Source: WJKK01 sp964638225 (lineage in GTDB: Bacteria > Patescibacteriota > WWE3 > UBA101185 > UBA10185). From it: a stretch of 54,773 bases of DNA. The number at the start of each line of letters is the position of its first letter. The stretch's first letter is position 1. Of this stretch, positions 1-8,489 are shown one piece after another. Location of the stretch: NCBI GenBank assembly GCA_964638225.1, contig CAZWYL010000004.1, forward strand, positions 1-54,773, given 5' to 3'. The position numbers were made by a program, and so were the translations under genes. The notes beneath the pieces are model-generated. The model saw only the letters and a program-made list of their open reading frames with translations. It did no database searches and was not told where the DNA came from.

Positions 1-803
1 TATTTCATCTTCCCTGTATTCACCCGCAGATCCAACTCCTTATCGTACTTCCATTTTTGCTTAGAACTGGGATGATAGTAGCGAAGAATATACATTCTGT
101 AAAAAACTGCCAGAGTGTCTTGAAGCATTTTTCTAATATAAGGACTCAAAAAAAGAAACCTATTAAAGTTAGATTTGCTCTCATCAAAATTCACACTAAC
201 AGGCGCTTCATAAATTTTTCCAAAACCCAAATACTTTGCCACCGCTAAAAGTTCTATATCAAAAGCAAATTGCTTAACCACAAGTCTGGGCAGAACAACT
301 TCCAATACCTTCCTCCTAAAAACCTTTAAACCAGTCTGAGTGTCTCTCAATGGAAGCCGAAAGAAAATCGACACAAGCAAATGGTAGCCAAAACTATACA
401 ATTTTCGAGTAAATGAATATCCTTTTACTTGTGAAACGGGATGACCCTTGCTTCCCACGATAATATCGGCACCGTACCATTCCATATGCTCCAAAATCAT
501 TGAAATTCCATTGGGATCAATATCCATTCCCGAATCAATAAAAGCAATGTAATCCCCCTCAGCACGTGCCATTCCATAACGTATAGCGTGGCCCTTCCCT
601 TTGTTGGTTTTATAACCAACTTTTTTTACTTTCCTTTTCCGAAACTTCTTCATCTCTGAAAAAGTATCATCGGTAGAACCATCATCTACAACAATAAGCT
701 CAAAATCCCAGCGGGTTTCCTCCATAACCTCATATATACGCTTGATATCCTTAAGAATAGTTTTCTCTTGGTTATAGGTGGGAATTATTATGGAGACCAA
801 CAT
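1..803 (-). CDS. GT2 glycosyltransferase, dolichyl-phosphate-sugar synthase-like (3' end cut by window)
   Basis: An ATG at 801-803 opens a frame that stays open to the left edge (about 267 codons). The N-terminus MLVSIIIPTYNQEKT, then VVDDGSTDDT and an acidic FIDSGMDIDP segment, are the GT-A nucleotide-binding and metal-binding motifs of family 2. The later RDTQTGLKVF is typical of the ALG5/DPM1-like branch that loads a sugar from a nucleotide donor onto a polyprenyl phosphate at the inner membrane. It would feed the GT39-type transferases that follow upstream in the same orientation. The catalytic core is complete in the window; only the C-terminus is missing. The exact sugar and lipid cannot be told from sequence. 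Confidence 0.85.
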   Translation of the reverse strand, partial: MLVSIIIPTYNQEKTILKDIKRIYEVMEETRWDFELIVVDDGSTDDTFSEMKKFRKRKVKKVGYKTNKGKGHAIRYGMARAEGDYIAFIDSGMDIDPNGISMILEHMEWYGADIIVGSKGHPVSQVKGYSFTRKLYSFGYHLLVSIFFRLPLRDTQTGLKVFRRKVLEVVLPRLVVKQFAFDIELLAVAKYLGFGKIYEAPVSVNFDESKSNFNRFLFLSPYIRKMLQDTLAVFYRMYILRYYHPSSKQKWKYDKELDLRVNTGKMK

Positions 804-893
804 TTACCAAAATTTTAGCATAATAAAAATTTTGATTAGAGAATTTGAGGACAATACTAAAAAACAGGCCACCAGAAAGTTCTTTTCAAAAAA

Positions 894-2207
894 TTAATCC
901 GGCAACTCCGGCAACTGATCCGATTCTGCACCTGAAACCTCTGGAATCTCTGGCGCAGCTCTGTAAGGAACTAGCTTGTAATACAAAATTAGTAAAAACA
1001 AAACGAATCCAGTAACTCCAACATTAATATTTACAACAGTAGAAATTGAATCGTGATAAAACCAAATTAAAACTCCCTGCAAAATAACACCAAGAATCAA
1101 AAAAACAGTTGCGAGATACTTCTCTATGGCAATAAAAAACAAAATGAAAAAATTAATCAGGACATAAAAACCCATAAAAACGGAGAAGATGGGTAAATAT
1201 TCTACAACAGGTAAAAATTTCTCCCCAAATAAAATGAGCGTGATAAGTCTTGGAAATAAAGCAAATGCTGCCGTCCCTGCAACAATCAATAATAGCTGAA
1301 GTAAGAGAAAGGGTTTTAATTTTTCCCTTGGATTAGTTCCCGCGGCAACCACAGCTGAAATCTGGGGAAACATTACAGTGGCAACCGATCCGGCTCCAAA
1401 CAATAAAATTTTTCCTACTGTCACTAAACCGGCATAAACCCCCGCCTGCTCCCCTGAAAAAAATCGTTTGACTAAAATTATATCCACATTATTCAAAAGG
1501 GTAAGACCTACGCGCATAAAAATGAGAGGACCAATGAAAGAAAGCATGTTCATATAGTGGGAATTCAGAGGACAAGCCTCATCAGGAGAGTTGAAGTTCT
1601 TTTTTAATAATAAAATACCTAAAATAATGGTCAGAATTGAAGCCGCGGTCATCCCAAGAAAAATCTCAGATAACGAGTAGCCAATGAAAACCACAACGAC
1701 AGGAAATAGCATTCTCAAAAAAGTTAAAACGGTGCTAAGAAAAGCCAAGCTCTTAAACCTAAGCAACCCTTGTAGATAGGCAGTCGGAAGATTTGATATA
1801 AAGGACAAACTTAGAAAGACGGCAAAAGAAATGAGAACATGTGTATCCGATATATTCAAAAAACGACCGGCCTCAAATCTTAAAAAGTAAAAAAGCAGAG
1901 AAATTAAAACACCAAGTAGAAGTGATATAACACTTAAACCTTTAAAAAGTTTAGTTAAGACTTCAAAATTGTTTTTTGCACATAAAGTTGAAACTTTCTT
2001 GACCACCGAAGTACTAAAAGCCCCGCTAAAAACCCCAATAATTGTTGAAAAAGAAAGAAGCACCGTGAAAATTCCAAAATCTTCAACGGTTAGGGTCCTT
2101 GCCATATACAACTGAAGAATATAACTAAAAATACTGGCAATAAAAGTTCCTACCGTTAGTATTATGGTTCCGGAAAAAGCCGAATTGTCTAAAAGTTTCT
2201 TTATCAT
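894..2207 (-). CDS. Wzx-like oligosaccharide flippase (MATE/MOP superfamily)
   Basis: 437 residues that are almost entirely hydrophobic, with about 12 predicted membrane segments. The start LDNSAFSGTIILTVGTFIAS and the motif MARTLTVEDFGIF are typical of polysaccharide-biosynthesis flippases of the MOP superfamily. Such proteins move lipid-linked glycans across the cytoplasmic membrane. It lies 11 bp after a GT39-like gene in the same direction, so it is probably co-transcribed. The C-terminal 20 residues are a Pro/Glu-rich tail. The substrate is unknown; a second flippase of the same superfamily lies at 10684-12189, which suggests at least two lipid-linked glycans. Confidence 0.85.
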   Translation of the reverse strand: MIKKLLDNSAFSGTIILTVGTFIASIFSYILQLYMARTLTVEDFGIFTVLLSFSTIIGVFSGAFSTSVVKKVSTLCAKNNFEVLTKLFKGLSVISLLLGVLISLLFYFLRFEAGRFLNISDTHVLISFAVFLSLSFISNLPTAYLQGLLRFKSLAFLSTVLTFLRMLFPVVVVFIGYSLSEIFLGMTAASILTIILGILLLKKNFNSPDEACPLNSHYMNMLSFIGPLIFMRVGLTLLNNVDIILVKRFFSGEQAGVYAGLVTVGKILLFGAGSVATVMFPQISAVVAAGTNPREKLKPFLLLQLLLIVAGTAAFALFPRLITLILFGEKFLPVVEYLPIFSVFMGFYVLINFFILFFIAIEKYLATVFLILGVILQGVLIWFYHDSISTVVNINVGVTGFVLFLLILYYKLVPYRAAPEIPEVSGAESDQLPELPD

Positions 2208-2218
2208 TATTTAATATT

Positions 2219-3847
2219 TTATTCAGGAATACGCAGATAAATATTCCAAACAGGAACCCCTCTCAAGTAAACAGTCTCCGCATATTCTATGTCAAACCGT
2301 TTCTCTTGATAGGATTCATCTTCCCAAACCGGGTAAGCAAAATAAGTTGCGTGTTTAGCTTCAGGTGTTAAATCCTTTATTGCCGCTCTATAACCCATTT
2401 CCTTTACCCACGGCCAAACCTGAGTATAGTATTTTTCTGGAAAAGCCACGAGTACTTCATCCTCGTTTATTTCTTCCAATAAAGGCTGTCTGTTTAGAAA
2501 ATTTACTACCTGGTGGTGGCCAATAATCCATTTTGGCTCCAAAACTCTTATACCAGTTTCCAAACCTCCCATCAAAGGATTAAAATAAGAAAAATAATCT
2601 TTCTCCAAACGTAAAATATTAAATATCCCCAGAGTTAAAAACAAAGTCAAAAGAGCAATTCTAAGACGTTTTTCCACACCCCCAATCACATAAGCAAAGA
2701 AAAAGGAAGCAATTAAACCCAACGACAATATTGCCGGCAGAATGTAACGATCCAATTTTTTTGAAGGTATTGTAAGTTGGATCACATAAAAAAGAGTAAA
2801 TAAAAAGGCGTAAAGCAAGAATCTTTTTTCCCTTTTGTCTGCAAATTTTAGGGAGAAAAGACTGCCAAATAATCCCAAGAACAAAAAAACAGAACCCCTT
2901 AAACCTAGAACCACGGGGTAAAACAACGCCCCCGGATCTTCTACCATCTCGCCAAAATAGAGCTGTATGTGCCCGCGCTCCATTCCTATCGTAAATATTC
3001 CTCTATAAACAGTGGATAGTGCTTTTCCGGGAACAGTCCACATGGCTGGCCAGAAGAGAAAAAACCCTAATATTGAAAATAACAGCCAAATACCAAAAGA
3101 TTTAACCCAGGATAATCTCTTTAGGGAAAACTTTTCCGCCTTGGAGACCCGTTTTTCCTTCTGAAAAAGAAAATTGAGAAAATAGACAGGCGAGTCTGAT
3201 TGCAAAAAAGCCACCAAACCCACAAAAGGAATCAGAAAAAATGCCGAGGTCTTGGTAAGAAAAGCCAAAGAAGCAAACAAAGCTGACAACCCAAGCCGAA
3301 TGGTTTTCTTATCCTGCAAATAATGATAAAACCATAGAAAAGAAGCAATCATCAAAGTGGACATAAGCCCCTCCAAATGAAAAACCCTGGTCAAAGCATA
3401 ATAAAAAGGCTCAAGCGCCATTAGAACTCCAAAAACCAAGGCAACCCTCTTACCAAAATTCTTTCTTAAAACATAAACACAAAAACCTAGGACAATACTG
3501 ATAAAAAGTACAAGCAGAAATTTTTGTACGGTGTGCAAACCAAAAATCGTGCTAACGTCGTTATCTATAGGCGGGCGGCCGAGCAAAATTCTGCTATATA
3601 AATTATGAACCTTTACGGCGGCTGTACCAATCCACATCAGAGTCACGCCTGGGTGATATTTCTGGATAGTTTTTACAAAATCGAGTGTAACCAGCCCTTG
3701 CCCAAAATCATAGGTCCTAGCCTTCCATTTCCAAACATCAGTGTTAAACATTTCATAACCAAGTCCCGGTAAATGCGACAAAATAAAAAACAAAGAAACA
3801 AAAATCTCTATTAAAAAATTATTAAAAAATCTCTTTAATTTATTCAT
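2219..3847 (-). CDS. GT39/ArnT-like membrane glycosyltransferase
   Basis: 542 residues with about ten membrane segments. The first extracytoplasmic loop carries the acidic residue (TDVWKWKARTYDF) followed by YHPGVTLMWIG, and a later loop has the pair GHIQLYFGE and DPGALFYP. This arrangement is that of the PMT/ArnT superfamily, which takes sugars from polyprenyl-phosphate donors and transfers them to an acceptor outside the membrane. It shares the HPGVTLMWI and FGE..DPG.LFYP signatures with the protein at 5386-6966, so the two are paralogues. Acceptor and sugar cannot be predicted. Confidence 0.8.
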   Translation of the reverse strand: MNKLKRFFNNFLIEIFVSLFFILSHLPGLGYEMFNTDVWKWKARTYDFGQGLVTLDFVKTIQKYHPGVTLMWIGTAAVKVHNLYSRILLGRPPIDNDVSTIFGLHTVQKFLLVLFISIVLGFCVYVLRKNFGKRVALVFGVLMALEPFYYALTRVFHLEGLMSTLMIASFLWFYHYLQDKKTIRLGLSALFASLAFLTKTSAFFLIPFVGLVAFLQSDSPVYFLNFLFQKEKRVSKAEKFSLKRLSWVKSFGIWLLFSILGFFLFWPAMWTVPGKALSTVYRGIFTIGMERGHIQLYFGEMVEDPGALFYPVVLGLRGSVFLFLGLFGSLFSLKFADKREKRFLLYAFLFTLFYVIQLTIPSKKLDRYILPAILSLGLIASFFFAYVIGGVEKRLRIALLTLFLTLGIFNILRLEKDYFSYFNPLMGGLETGIRVLEPKWIIGHHQVVNFLNRQPLLEEINEDEVLVAFPEKYYTQVWPWVKEMGYRAAIKDLTPEAKHATYFAYPVWEDESYQEKRFDIEYAETVYLRGVPVWNIYLRIPE

Positions 3848-3896
3848 TTTAAATTTTTGTATCCTCTAGCTAAAAAAAGCCGACTAAACCCCTTCC

Positions 3897-5414
3897 CTAT
3901 TCACCATTAAGCTCAAAAATACAGACGTTTGGCCCTCGCCTTAAATAATTATTTACATGGTAAATTATATTTTCCGGAAGATCCTCTGAAAAATCATCAA
4001 CAACAAGACCTTCACATTCATTTATGTATAGATATGGATCTTCCGTTTCTATGGACTTATCTGCTTTTGAAGCTCTCTCAGGAAGAGAATCCTCAAAGTG
4101 GCTGGTAGAATAATAAATTTGGTAATTTCCTTCCTCTAACCAATCTTCATTCTCCTTATACCAATGGTAAAGAGATACTCGGGTATCCTCTCGTGCATAT
4201 ATTGCTGCGGTCTTTCCGGATAGGAACAATGGTACAGAAAAGATAATCAGAAAAAGAAAAATACCGATCTTTTTTGAAAACTGTTTTTGAAGCTTTTCCC
4301 AAAACCAACCGATACCCAAAACCACAAAAGGATAAGCAATTATGTAATAGTGGCTTCTATTTTTAGAAAAACCGGAAATATAAAAAAGAAAAGCTAGTGC
4401 AGGCACAAAAACAATTATTAAATTTAGAATTTGCTCCTTTGGTTTAATTTTTCCTCGAACAATAAGATAAACCGCATAGAAAAAACCAAAAACAAAAAGC
4501 ATAATAAAAACAGGACTCCAATCATCCAAAAATTGGTGAGTCATGGCAGAAAGAAACTGCTGAATCTGTTCCGGAAAAGAAACACTGCCTACATTTTTGA
4601 ACTGCCAAAAAGCTCCTTTAGGACCATCTGTTCTGCTAAAAGTCTTCCAATCCAAAAGTGCAAAAGGAGTACCTACCAAAAAAGCTAACAGAGCGGAACA
4701 CGCAGACAGGAAAGGCTTCCAAATATTATCAAAAGCAGCCTTAAAATCTCTGGACAGCAGGTGCTTTCCAAAATATACCAGCACTATAACCAAAGCAGAA
4801 AGTCCTCCATGATATTTTGTGGAAGCAGCCAATCCCACAAACACACCAACCAAGATATAAAATAATAATTTGTCTTTTTTCACTATCAAAGCAGCGAAAT
4901 ATACAACCCAAGATATTAAAAAAGCAGTGGGAACATCGGTCAAACCGTAGTGAGAATGCAAAACATGAAATGGAAATATGGCTATAGCCAAGGCGGAAAT
5001 TAGCCCAACTTTCTCACTAAACATTTTCTTGCCTGCCATATAAATCGGAACAGCGGTAAAAGCACCAAGAAGCGCGGAAAAAATTCTAGTAATAAGATAG
5101 AAAATAAAAGGCTCCAGCCACACCAAAGGAAAAATAGAACCTACAAAATCCTTAAGACCTGCTATCTCAAAGAATTTCCTTATAGCTGCAAACCCCATGT
5201 AAATAAAGTAATTTAGGTAAATGTAAAGGTGAGGCCAATCAAAATGCTTGGGGTTAGGGAAGAATCTTACTCCCAAAGCAGATCGAACAATAGTGGGTGT
5301 ATCGGGGTGCAGTGTAAAAGGAAATCCATGCATAATACCCACTAAGCGAAGCAAACAAGCCAAGAAGATTATTCCCAGCAAATATTTATTGATTTTCTGA
5401 AGTTTCTTTAACAT
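3897..5414 (-). CDS. GT39-like membrane glycosyltransferase, second subtype
   Basis: 505 residues, polytopic. The N-terminal loop HPDTPTIVRSALG, with its acidic residue, and the DWPHLYIYLNYFIY segment belong to a different branch of the PMT-like superfamily from its two neighbours. A KYHGGL segment sits in the middle, and a soluble C-terminal part of about 90 residues follows the last helix. It starts inside the end of the upstream gene (overlap 5386-5414), which points to translational coupling. Likely role: transfer of a sugar from a lipid-linked donor to a surface glycan. The family call is good, the specificity is unknown. Confidence 0.78.
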   Translation of the reverse strand: MLKKLQKINKYLLGIIFLACLLRLVGIMHGFPFTLHPDTPTIVRSALGVRFFPNPKHFDWPHLYIYLNYFIYMGFAAIRKFFEIAGLKDFVGSIFPLVWLEPFIFYLITRIFSALLGAFTAVPIYMAGKKMFSEKVGLISALAIAIFPFHVLHSHYGLTDVPTAFLISWVVYFAALIVKKDKLLFYILVGVFVGLAASTKYHGGLSALVIVLVYFGKHLLSRDFKAAFDNIWKPFLSACSALLAFLVGTPFALLDWKTFSRTDGPKGAFWQFKNVGSVSFPEQIQQFLSAMTHQFLDDWSPVFIMLFVFGFFYAVYLIVRGKIKPKEQILNLIIVFVPALAFLFYISGFSKNRSHYYIIAYPFVVLGIGWFWEKLQKQFSKKIGIFLFLIIFSVPLFLSGKTAAIYAREDTRVSLYHWYKENEDWLEEGNYQIYYSTSHFEDSLPERASKADKSIETEDPYLYINECEGLVVDDFSEDLPENIIYHVNNYLRRGPNVCIFELNGE

Positions 5415-6966
5415 ATATTCTCCAATAATCCAATCCGTTGATTCTCATTATATAGTCTAGATTAAATTCGTGATCAGATTCCAAAACTTTCTGGGGAATT
5501 TCCTCATCAGGTCCTATTACCAGTAAATCATAGCGGTCTGTTCCGTAGACTCTAACATCTGAAATTTGAGACGATTTATAAATTGTTCTCATGGGCTTAA
5601 CATCATAAAATCCTAAAGAAGGATAATCTCCATAGCGCTCGAAGATTGCTTCCTTAAGAGCCGGAATACCTATTCCAAAAGGTTTTTGAGCAACTATTTC
5701 GTGTGCATTTTTTGTACTCCCTAAAACAGGAGTTGTGTAAGTAAATTGATAAGGATGATATAAAAAATTTAATCCTAAAAGAAACACCAGAAGAAAACCC
5801 ACGTACAAAAACTTTACTGATTTCAAGACTTTTTCAAATCCCCAGACTGCAATCAAACTAAAATAAGGAAACATTGGAATTAAGTAGCGGTCGAGTTTTT
5901 TAGAGGAAGCAGTCATTACTACCAAATAGCCGGTAAAAAATATTGTCAAAAACCCCAGAAAAGAAAGCTCTTTTGCCTTGGGAATTTTTTTATTTTTCAC
6001 GTAATCAAACAAACCTACAAAAAAAGCTATAAATCCAGCTAAAATAACAGGCGAAGTCTTTAAAAACCCTACAATCGGATAAAAAAGAAGACCCGGATCA
6101 AGTGTATATTCTCCAAAAAAGATTTGTCCGTGTCCTTTTCTAATACCAACTCTCTCCGCCTCATCAAAAATACGAATAATGGTTCCTATAGGAGAGACCC
6201 ACATTGCGGGAAAGAACAAAAGAATATTCACAAAAAAGGGAACCAGAAAATAAGCCCCGTACTTTAAAAGTTTTCTCGGTTCTTTATAAAAAACCAGCAA
6301 AATCATGCCTAAAACAAAAAGAGGAGCACCAATAGCTATACTCTTTGTTAAAAAAGAACACCCCAAAAACATCCCGCTTAGAGCCATATTTAGAGGCTTG
6401 CTCAGCCCGCCTTCTTTATTTTCCGAAAATAATCCCAGATAAGCAAAGCCCAACCCCAGTGCCAAAAACAAAGTTAAGAGAACATCCATATGAAGCATTC
6501 GAGAATTTCCTATAAAAAACGGCTCTAAAGTAAAAAGAAGTGTAACCAAATATCCCCTATCAAAACCCAAAATTTTTGAAAAAACATACAGAACTCCCAT
6601 TGTGAGAATAAGCTGAACTCCTACCAAAACATACTTTGAAAGCGTATGTAAGTACAAAAAATTGGTATGATCATAAACTCTATATTCCGGGTTAATCTGC
6701 CGCGCAATCTCCACTGTAGGGCCCATTATCCACATTAAAGTAACGCCGGGGTGATAGTGTTGATAAGTTCTTTCCCAAAGTTGATTCTTTAAACCTACAA
6801 CAAACTGCTCTGATCTAAAATGCCAATTAACAGCGTCAGGGTTAATTGCATCGTTTCCCAAAGAAGGAAACCGAGTTAAAGAAAAAAGAAATATTAAAAG
6901 AGCGATTAAAAAATATTTGTGTGTAAAAAGTCTATTCACCTTTTCCCATGGCATATAATACCCCAC
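5386..6966 (-). CDS. GT39/ArnT-like membrane glycosyltransferase (paralogue of 2219-3847)
   Basis: 526 residues with repeated membrane helices. The loop NPDAVNWHFRSEQF followed by YHPGVTLMWIMG, then GHGQIFFGE and DPGLLFYP, match the same positions in the 542-residue protein at 2219-3847, including FFPAMWVSP versus FWPAMWTVP. A duplication followed by divergence, with a different subtype now between the two copies, is the simplest explanation. Start and stop overlap both neighbours, so the block is one transcription unit. It is expected to act at the outer face of the cytoplasmic membrane. Confidence 0.8.
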   Translation of the reverse strand: MGYYMPWEKVNRLFTHKYFLIALLIFLFSLTRFPSLGNDAINPDAVNWHFRSEQFVVGLKNQLWERTYQHYHPGVTLMWIMGPTVEIARQINPEYRVYDHTNFLYLHTLSKYVLVGVQLILTMGVLYVFSKILGFDRGYLVTLLFTLEPFFIGNSRMLHMDVLLTLFLALGLGFAYLGLFSENKEGGLSKPLNMALSGMFLGCSFLTKSIAIGAPLFVLGMILLVFYKEPRKLLKYGAYFLVPFFVNILLFFPAMWVSPIGTIIRIFDEAERVGIRKGHGQIFFGEYTLDPGLLFYPIVGFLKTSPVILAGFIAFFVGLFDYVKNKKIPKAKELSFLGFLTIFFTGYLVVMTASSKKLDRYLIPMFPYFSLIAVWGFEKVLKSVKFLYVGFLLVFLLGLNFLYHPYQFTYTTPVLGSTKNAHEIVAQKPFGIGIPALKEAIFERYGDYPSLGFYDVKPMRTIYKSSQISDVRVYGTDRYDLLVIGPDEEIPQKVLESDHEFNLDYIMRINGLDYWRIYVKETSENQ

Positions 6967-7882
6967 CGATCAAACTTACTAAAAGCCTTGAAATATGATA
7001 AATAATTGAAGCACTTAAAGCTAAATGCTCCGGAACTCCGACCATCCCAAGAAAACTAATGTAAAGGGCATCCTGAACTCCCAAGCCATTCAAAGAAGGA
7101 ATAAAAAACCCGGCAAAAGTAATCACTGGCAAAACAAAAAATGCGTAGAATAAAGGAACTTCCAACCCTAAGGCCAAGAAGACAAAATATTGAGTGAAAA
7201 TAGAAAGAGCCTGAATAATAAAAGAAATTAGAAAAGCATCAAAAAGCGCTTTTTTTGCATCTTTATAGACCAACAGAGAATCTCTAATTTTACGGAAAAA
7301 AACAATTTTGGTTGCCAAAAAATTAAGTGATGCAAAGCCAAGTGCTGCAGCAACCCAAAATCCAAGGAATAAAGCCAGCTTAAATAACAGGACTAAAAGC
7401 GAGTTGGCTTGAATTTCCGGTGGAAGAAGATCCACCCAAAAAGACATGGTCCTTACTAAACCAACATAAGAAATAAAAACCAGCGAAATCATACCGGTAA
7501 AACGATCCATAAAAGTAGATGAAAATCCAACAGCTTTATTTTTGATCTTCTGCCCTAACTGATACATTTTGTAAACATCGCCTCCTACACTTGTAGGCAT
7601 AAAATTATTGAAAAAAGAACCAATGAAATAAAGATTAATTAAGTATTTAACGGGAACATCTTTAGCATCTTCCGAGATAAGAAGTTTTTTCCACCGAAAG
7701 CCCCCTACAAAATAGTGGATAATGATAAATGTGGGTACAAAAATCGCATACCTGTAATCCAGAAGGCGGATATTTTCCAAAATTTCGGAGACATTAACAC
7801 GAGAAAAGATGATAAAGAGTAGGAACGCACTAATAGCTACTTTTAAGAGAGTTTTTTTCCACGACTTGTTTTTTCCATCCAT
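6932..7882 (-). CDS. YbhN/AglD-like (LPG_synthase_TM, UPF0104) membrane protein
   Basis: About 316 residues with 7-8 membrane segments. The motifs FNNFMPTSVGGDVYKMYQLG and PSLNGLGVQDALYI are the two signatures of the UPF0104/lysylphosphatidylglycerol-synthase transmembrane family (MprF membrane half, YbhN, AglD), whose members are thought to flip or anchor lipid-linked molecules. I chose the ATG at 7880-7882: the longer frame would begin inside the methyltransferase gene, and a TATAAT (minus strand, 7892-7897) lies just upstream. It overlaps the next GT39 gene by 35 bp, so it belongs to the glycan operon. Confidence 0.75.
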   Translation of the reverse strand: MDGKNKSWKKTLLKVAISAFLLFIIFSRVNVSEILENIRLLDYRYAIFVPTFIIIHYFVGGFRWKKLLISEDAKDVPVKYLINLYFIGSFFNNFMPTSVGGDVYKMYQLGQKIKNKAVGFSSTFMDRFTGMISLVFISYVGLVRTMSFWVDLLPPEIQANSLLVLLFKLALFLGFWVAAALGFASLNFLATKIVFFRKIRDSLLVYKDAKKALFDAFLISFIIQALSIFTQYFVFLALGLEVPLFYAFFVLPVITFAGFFIPSLNGLGVQDALYISFLGMVGVPEHLALSASIIYHISRLLVSLIGGVLYAMGKGE

Positions 7883-7892
7883 AACAAAGAAA

Positions 7893-8305
7893 TTATACAC
7901 CAGTAACAAAATATCTGTTGTACTTGTCACCCTTCTGACCGGATTTGAAAGTCTCCTTTATCTTTAAAAGAGATTCCCTGCAAAGTTTTTTAACTTCCTT
8001 ATCAGTAAAGTAATGACAATAACGCAGGGCTTCTTCGCCTTTTTTCCAATCCAAAAGATAATCATCTTCCTCTACTTTTTCTTCTTCAAGATCTAAAAGC
8101 GACCAGGGTTGAATTCTTCTTTTCAAGGAGGGGGAATCCAGGAAATTCCAGGTGGAAAAAATCAGATGGCCTTCAGGTTTTAATTTCTTCATCAATTTTT
8201 TTAAAAGATCGACCCTAGTTTTAAAACCAGGAATGTGATGTAAAACCCCAAACAAAACAATCAAATTAAATATCTGATCTTCCGGAAAAATAGAATCAAA
8301 ATCAG
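7893..8305 (-). CDS. Class I SAM methyltransferase, Trm9/ALKBH8-like (5' part lost in gap)
   Basis: The open frame runs from the stop at 7893 into the gap at 8306, giving the last ~137 residues. The segment DQIFNLIVLFGVLHHIPG is motif IV of class I methyltransferases, and STWNF follows the LKPEG loop. The C-terminal half reads DDYLLDWKKG, then RYCHYFTDKEVKKLC, and ends YNRYFVTGV. From memory, Trm9/ALKBH8 proteins have the same order: a (L/V)PW segment, RYYH(V/L)F..(G)EL, and a terminal N(Y/W)..V strand. Those enzymes methyl-esterify 5-carboxymethyl-uridine at tRNA position 34. The SAM-binding GxGxG region must be in the gap. Elp3, which makes that substrate, is the next gene. Family-level call is good; the Trm9 assignment is inference. 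Confidence 0.6.
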
Positions 8306-8405
8306 NNNNNNNNNNNNNNNNNNNNNNNNNNNNNNNNNNNNNNNNNNNNNNNNNNNNNNNNNNNNNNNNNNNNNNNNNNNNNNNNNNNNNNNNNNNNNNN
8401 NNNNN
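8306..8405. other. Scaffold gap (100 N)
   Basis: Exactly 100 N, the usual placeholder for a gap of unknown size. The methyltransferase at 7893-8305 lacks roughly its first 80-100 codons, so the true gap is probably longer than 100 bases and contains the upstream region of both divergent genes. Confidence 0.95.
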
Positions 8406-8454
8406 TAATTTTGGAAAATTTTAGGCTATCGCCTTAATAAAAGTTAAAGCTTAT

Positions 8455-8483
8455 TTTATATCGGAAGTGGTTCCTGATAGAAT
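8455..8483 (+). promoter_or_regulatory. Putative leaderless promoter of elp3
   Basis: TAGAAT at 8478-8483 lies 6 nt before the GTG start at 8490, and a weak TTTATA at 8455-8460 lies 17 nt upstream of it. No Shine-Dalgarno is visible. This matches the leaderless pattern seen at several other genes here. Confidence 0.4.
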
Positions 8484-8489
8484 ACGGCT

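Noticed and set aside
57..248. 63-residue frame on the plus strand
   Set aside because: It is antisense to the well-supported GT2 gene and shows no motif or start signal.
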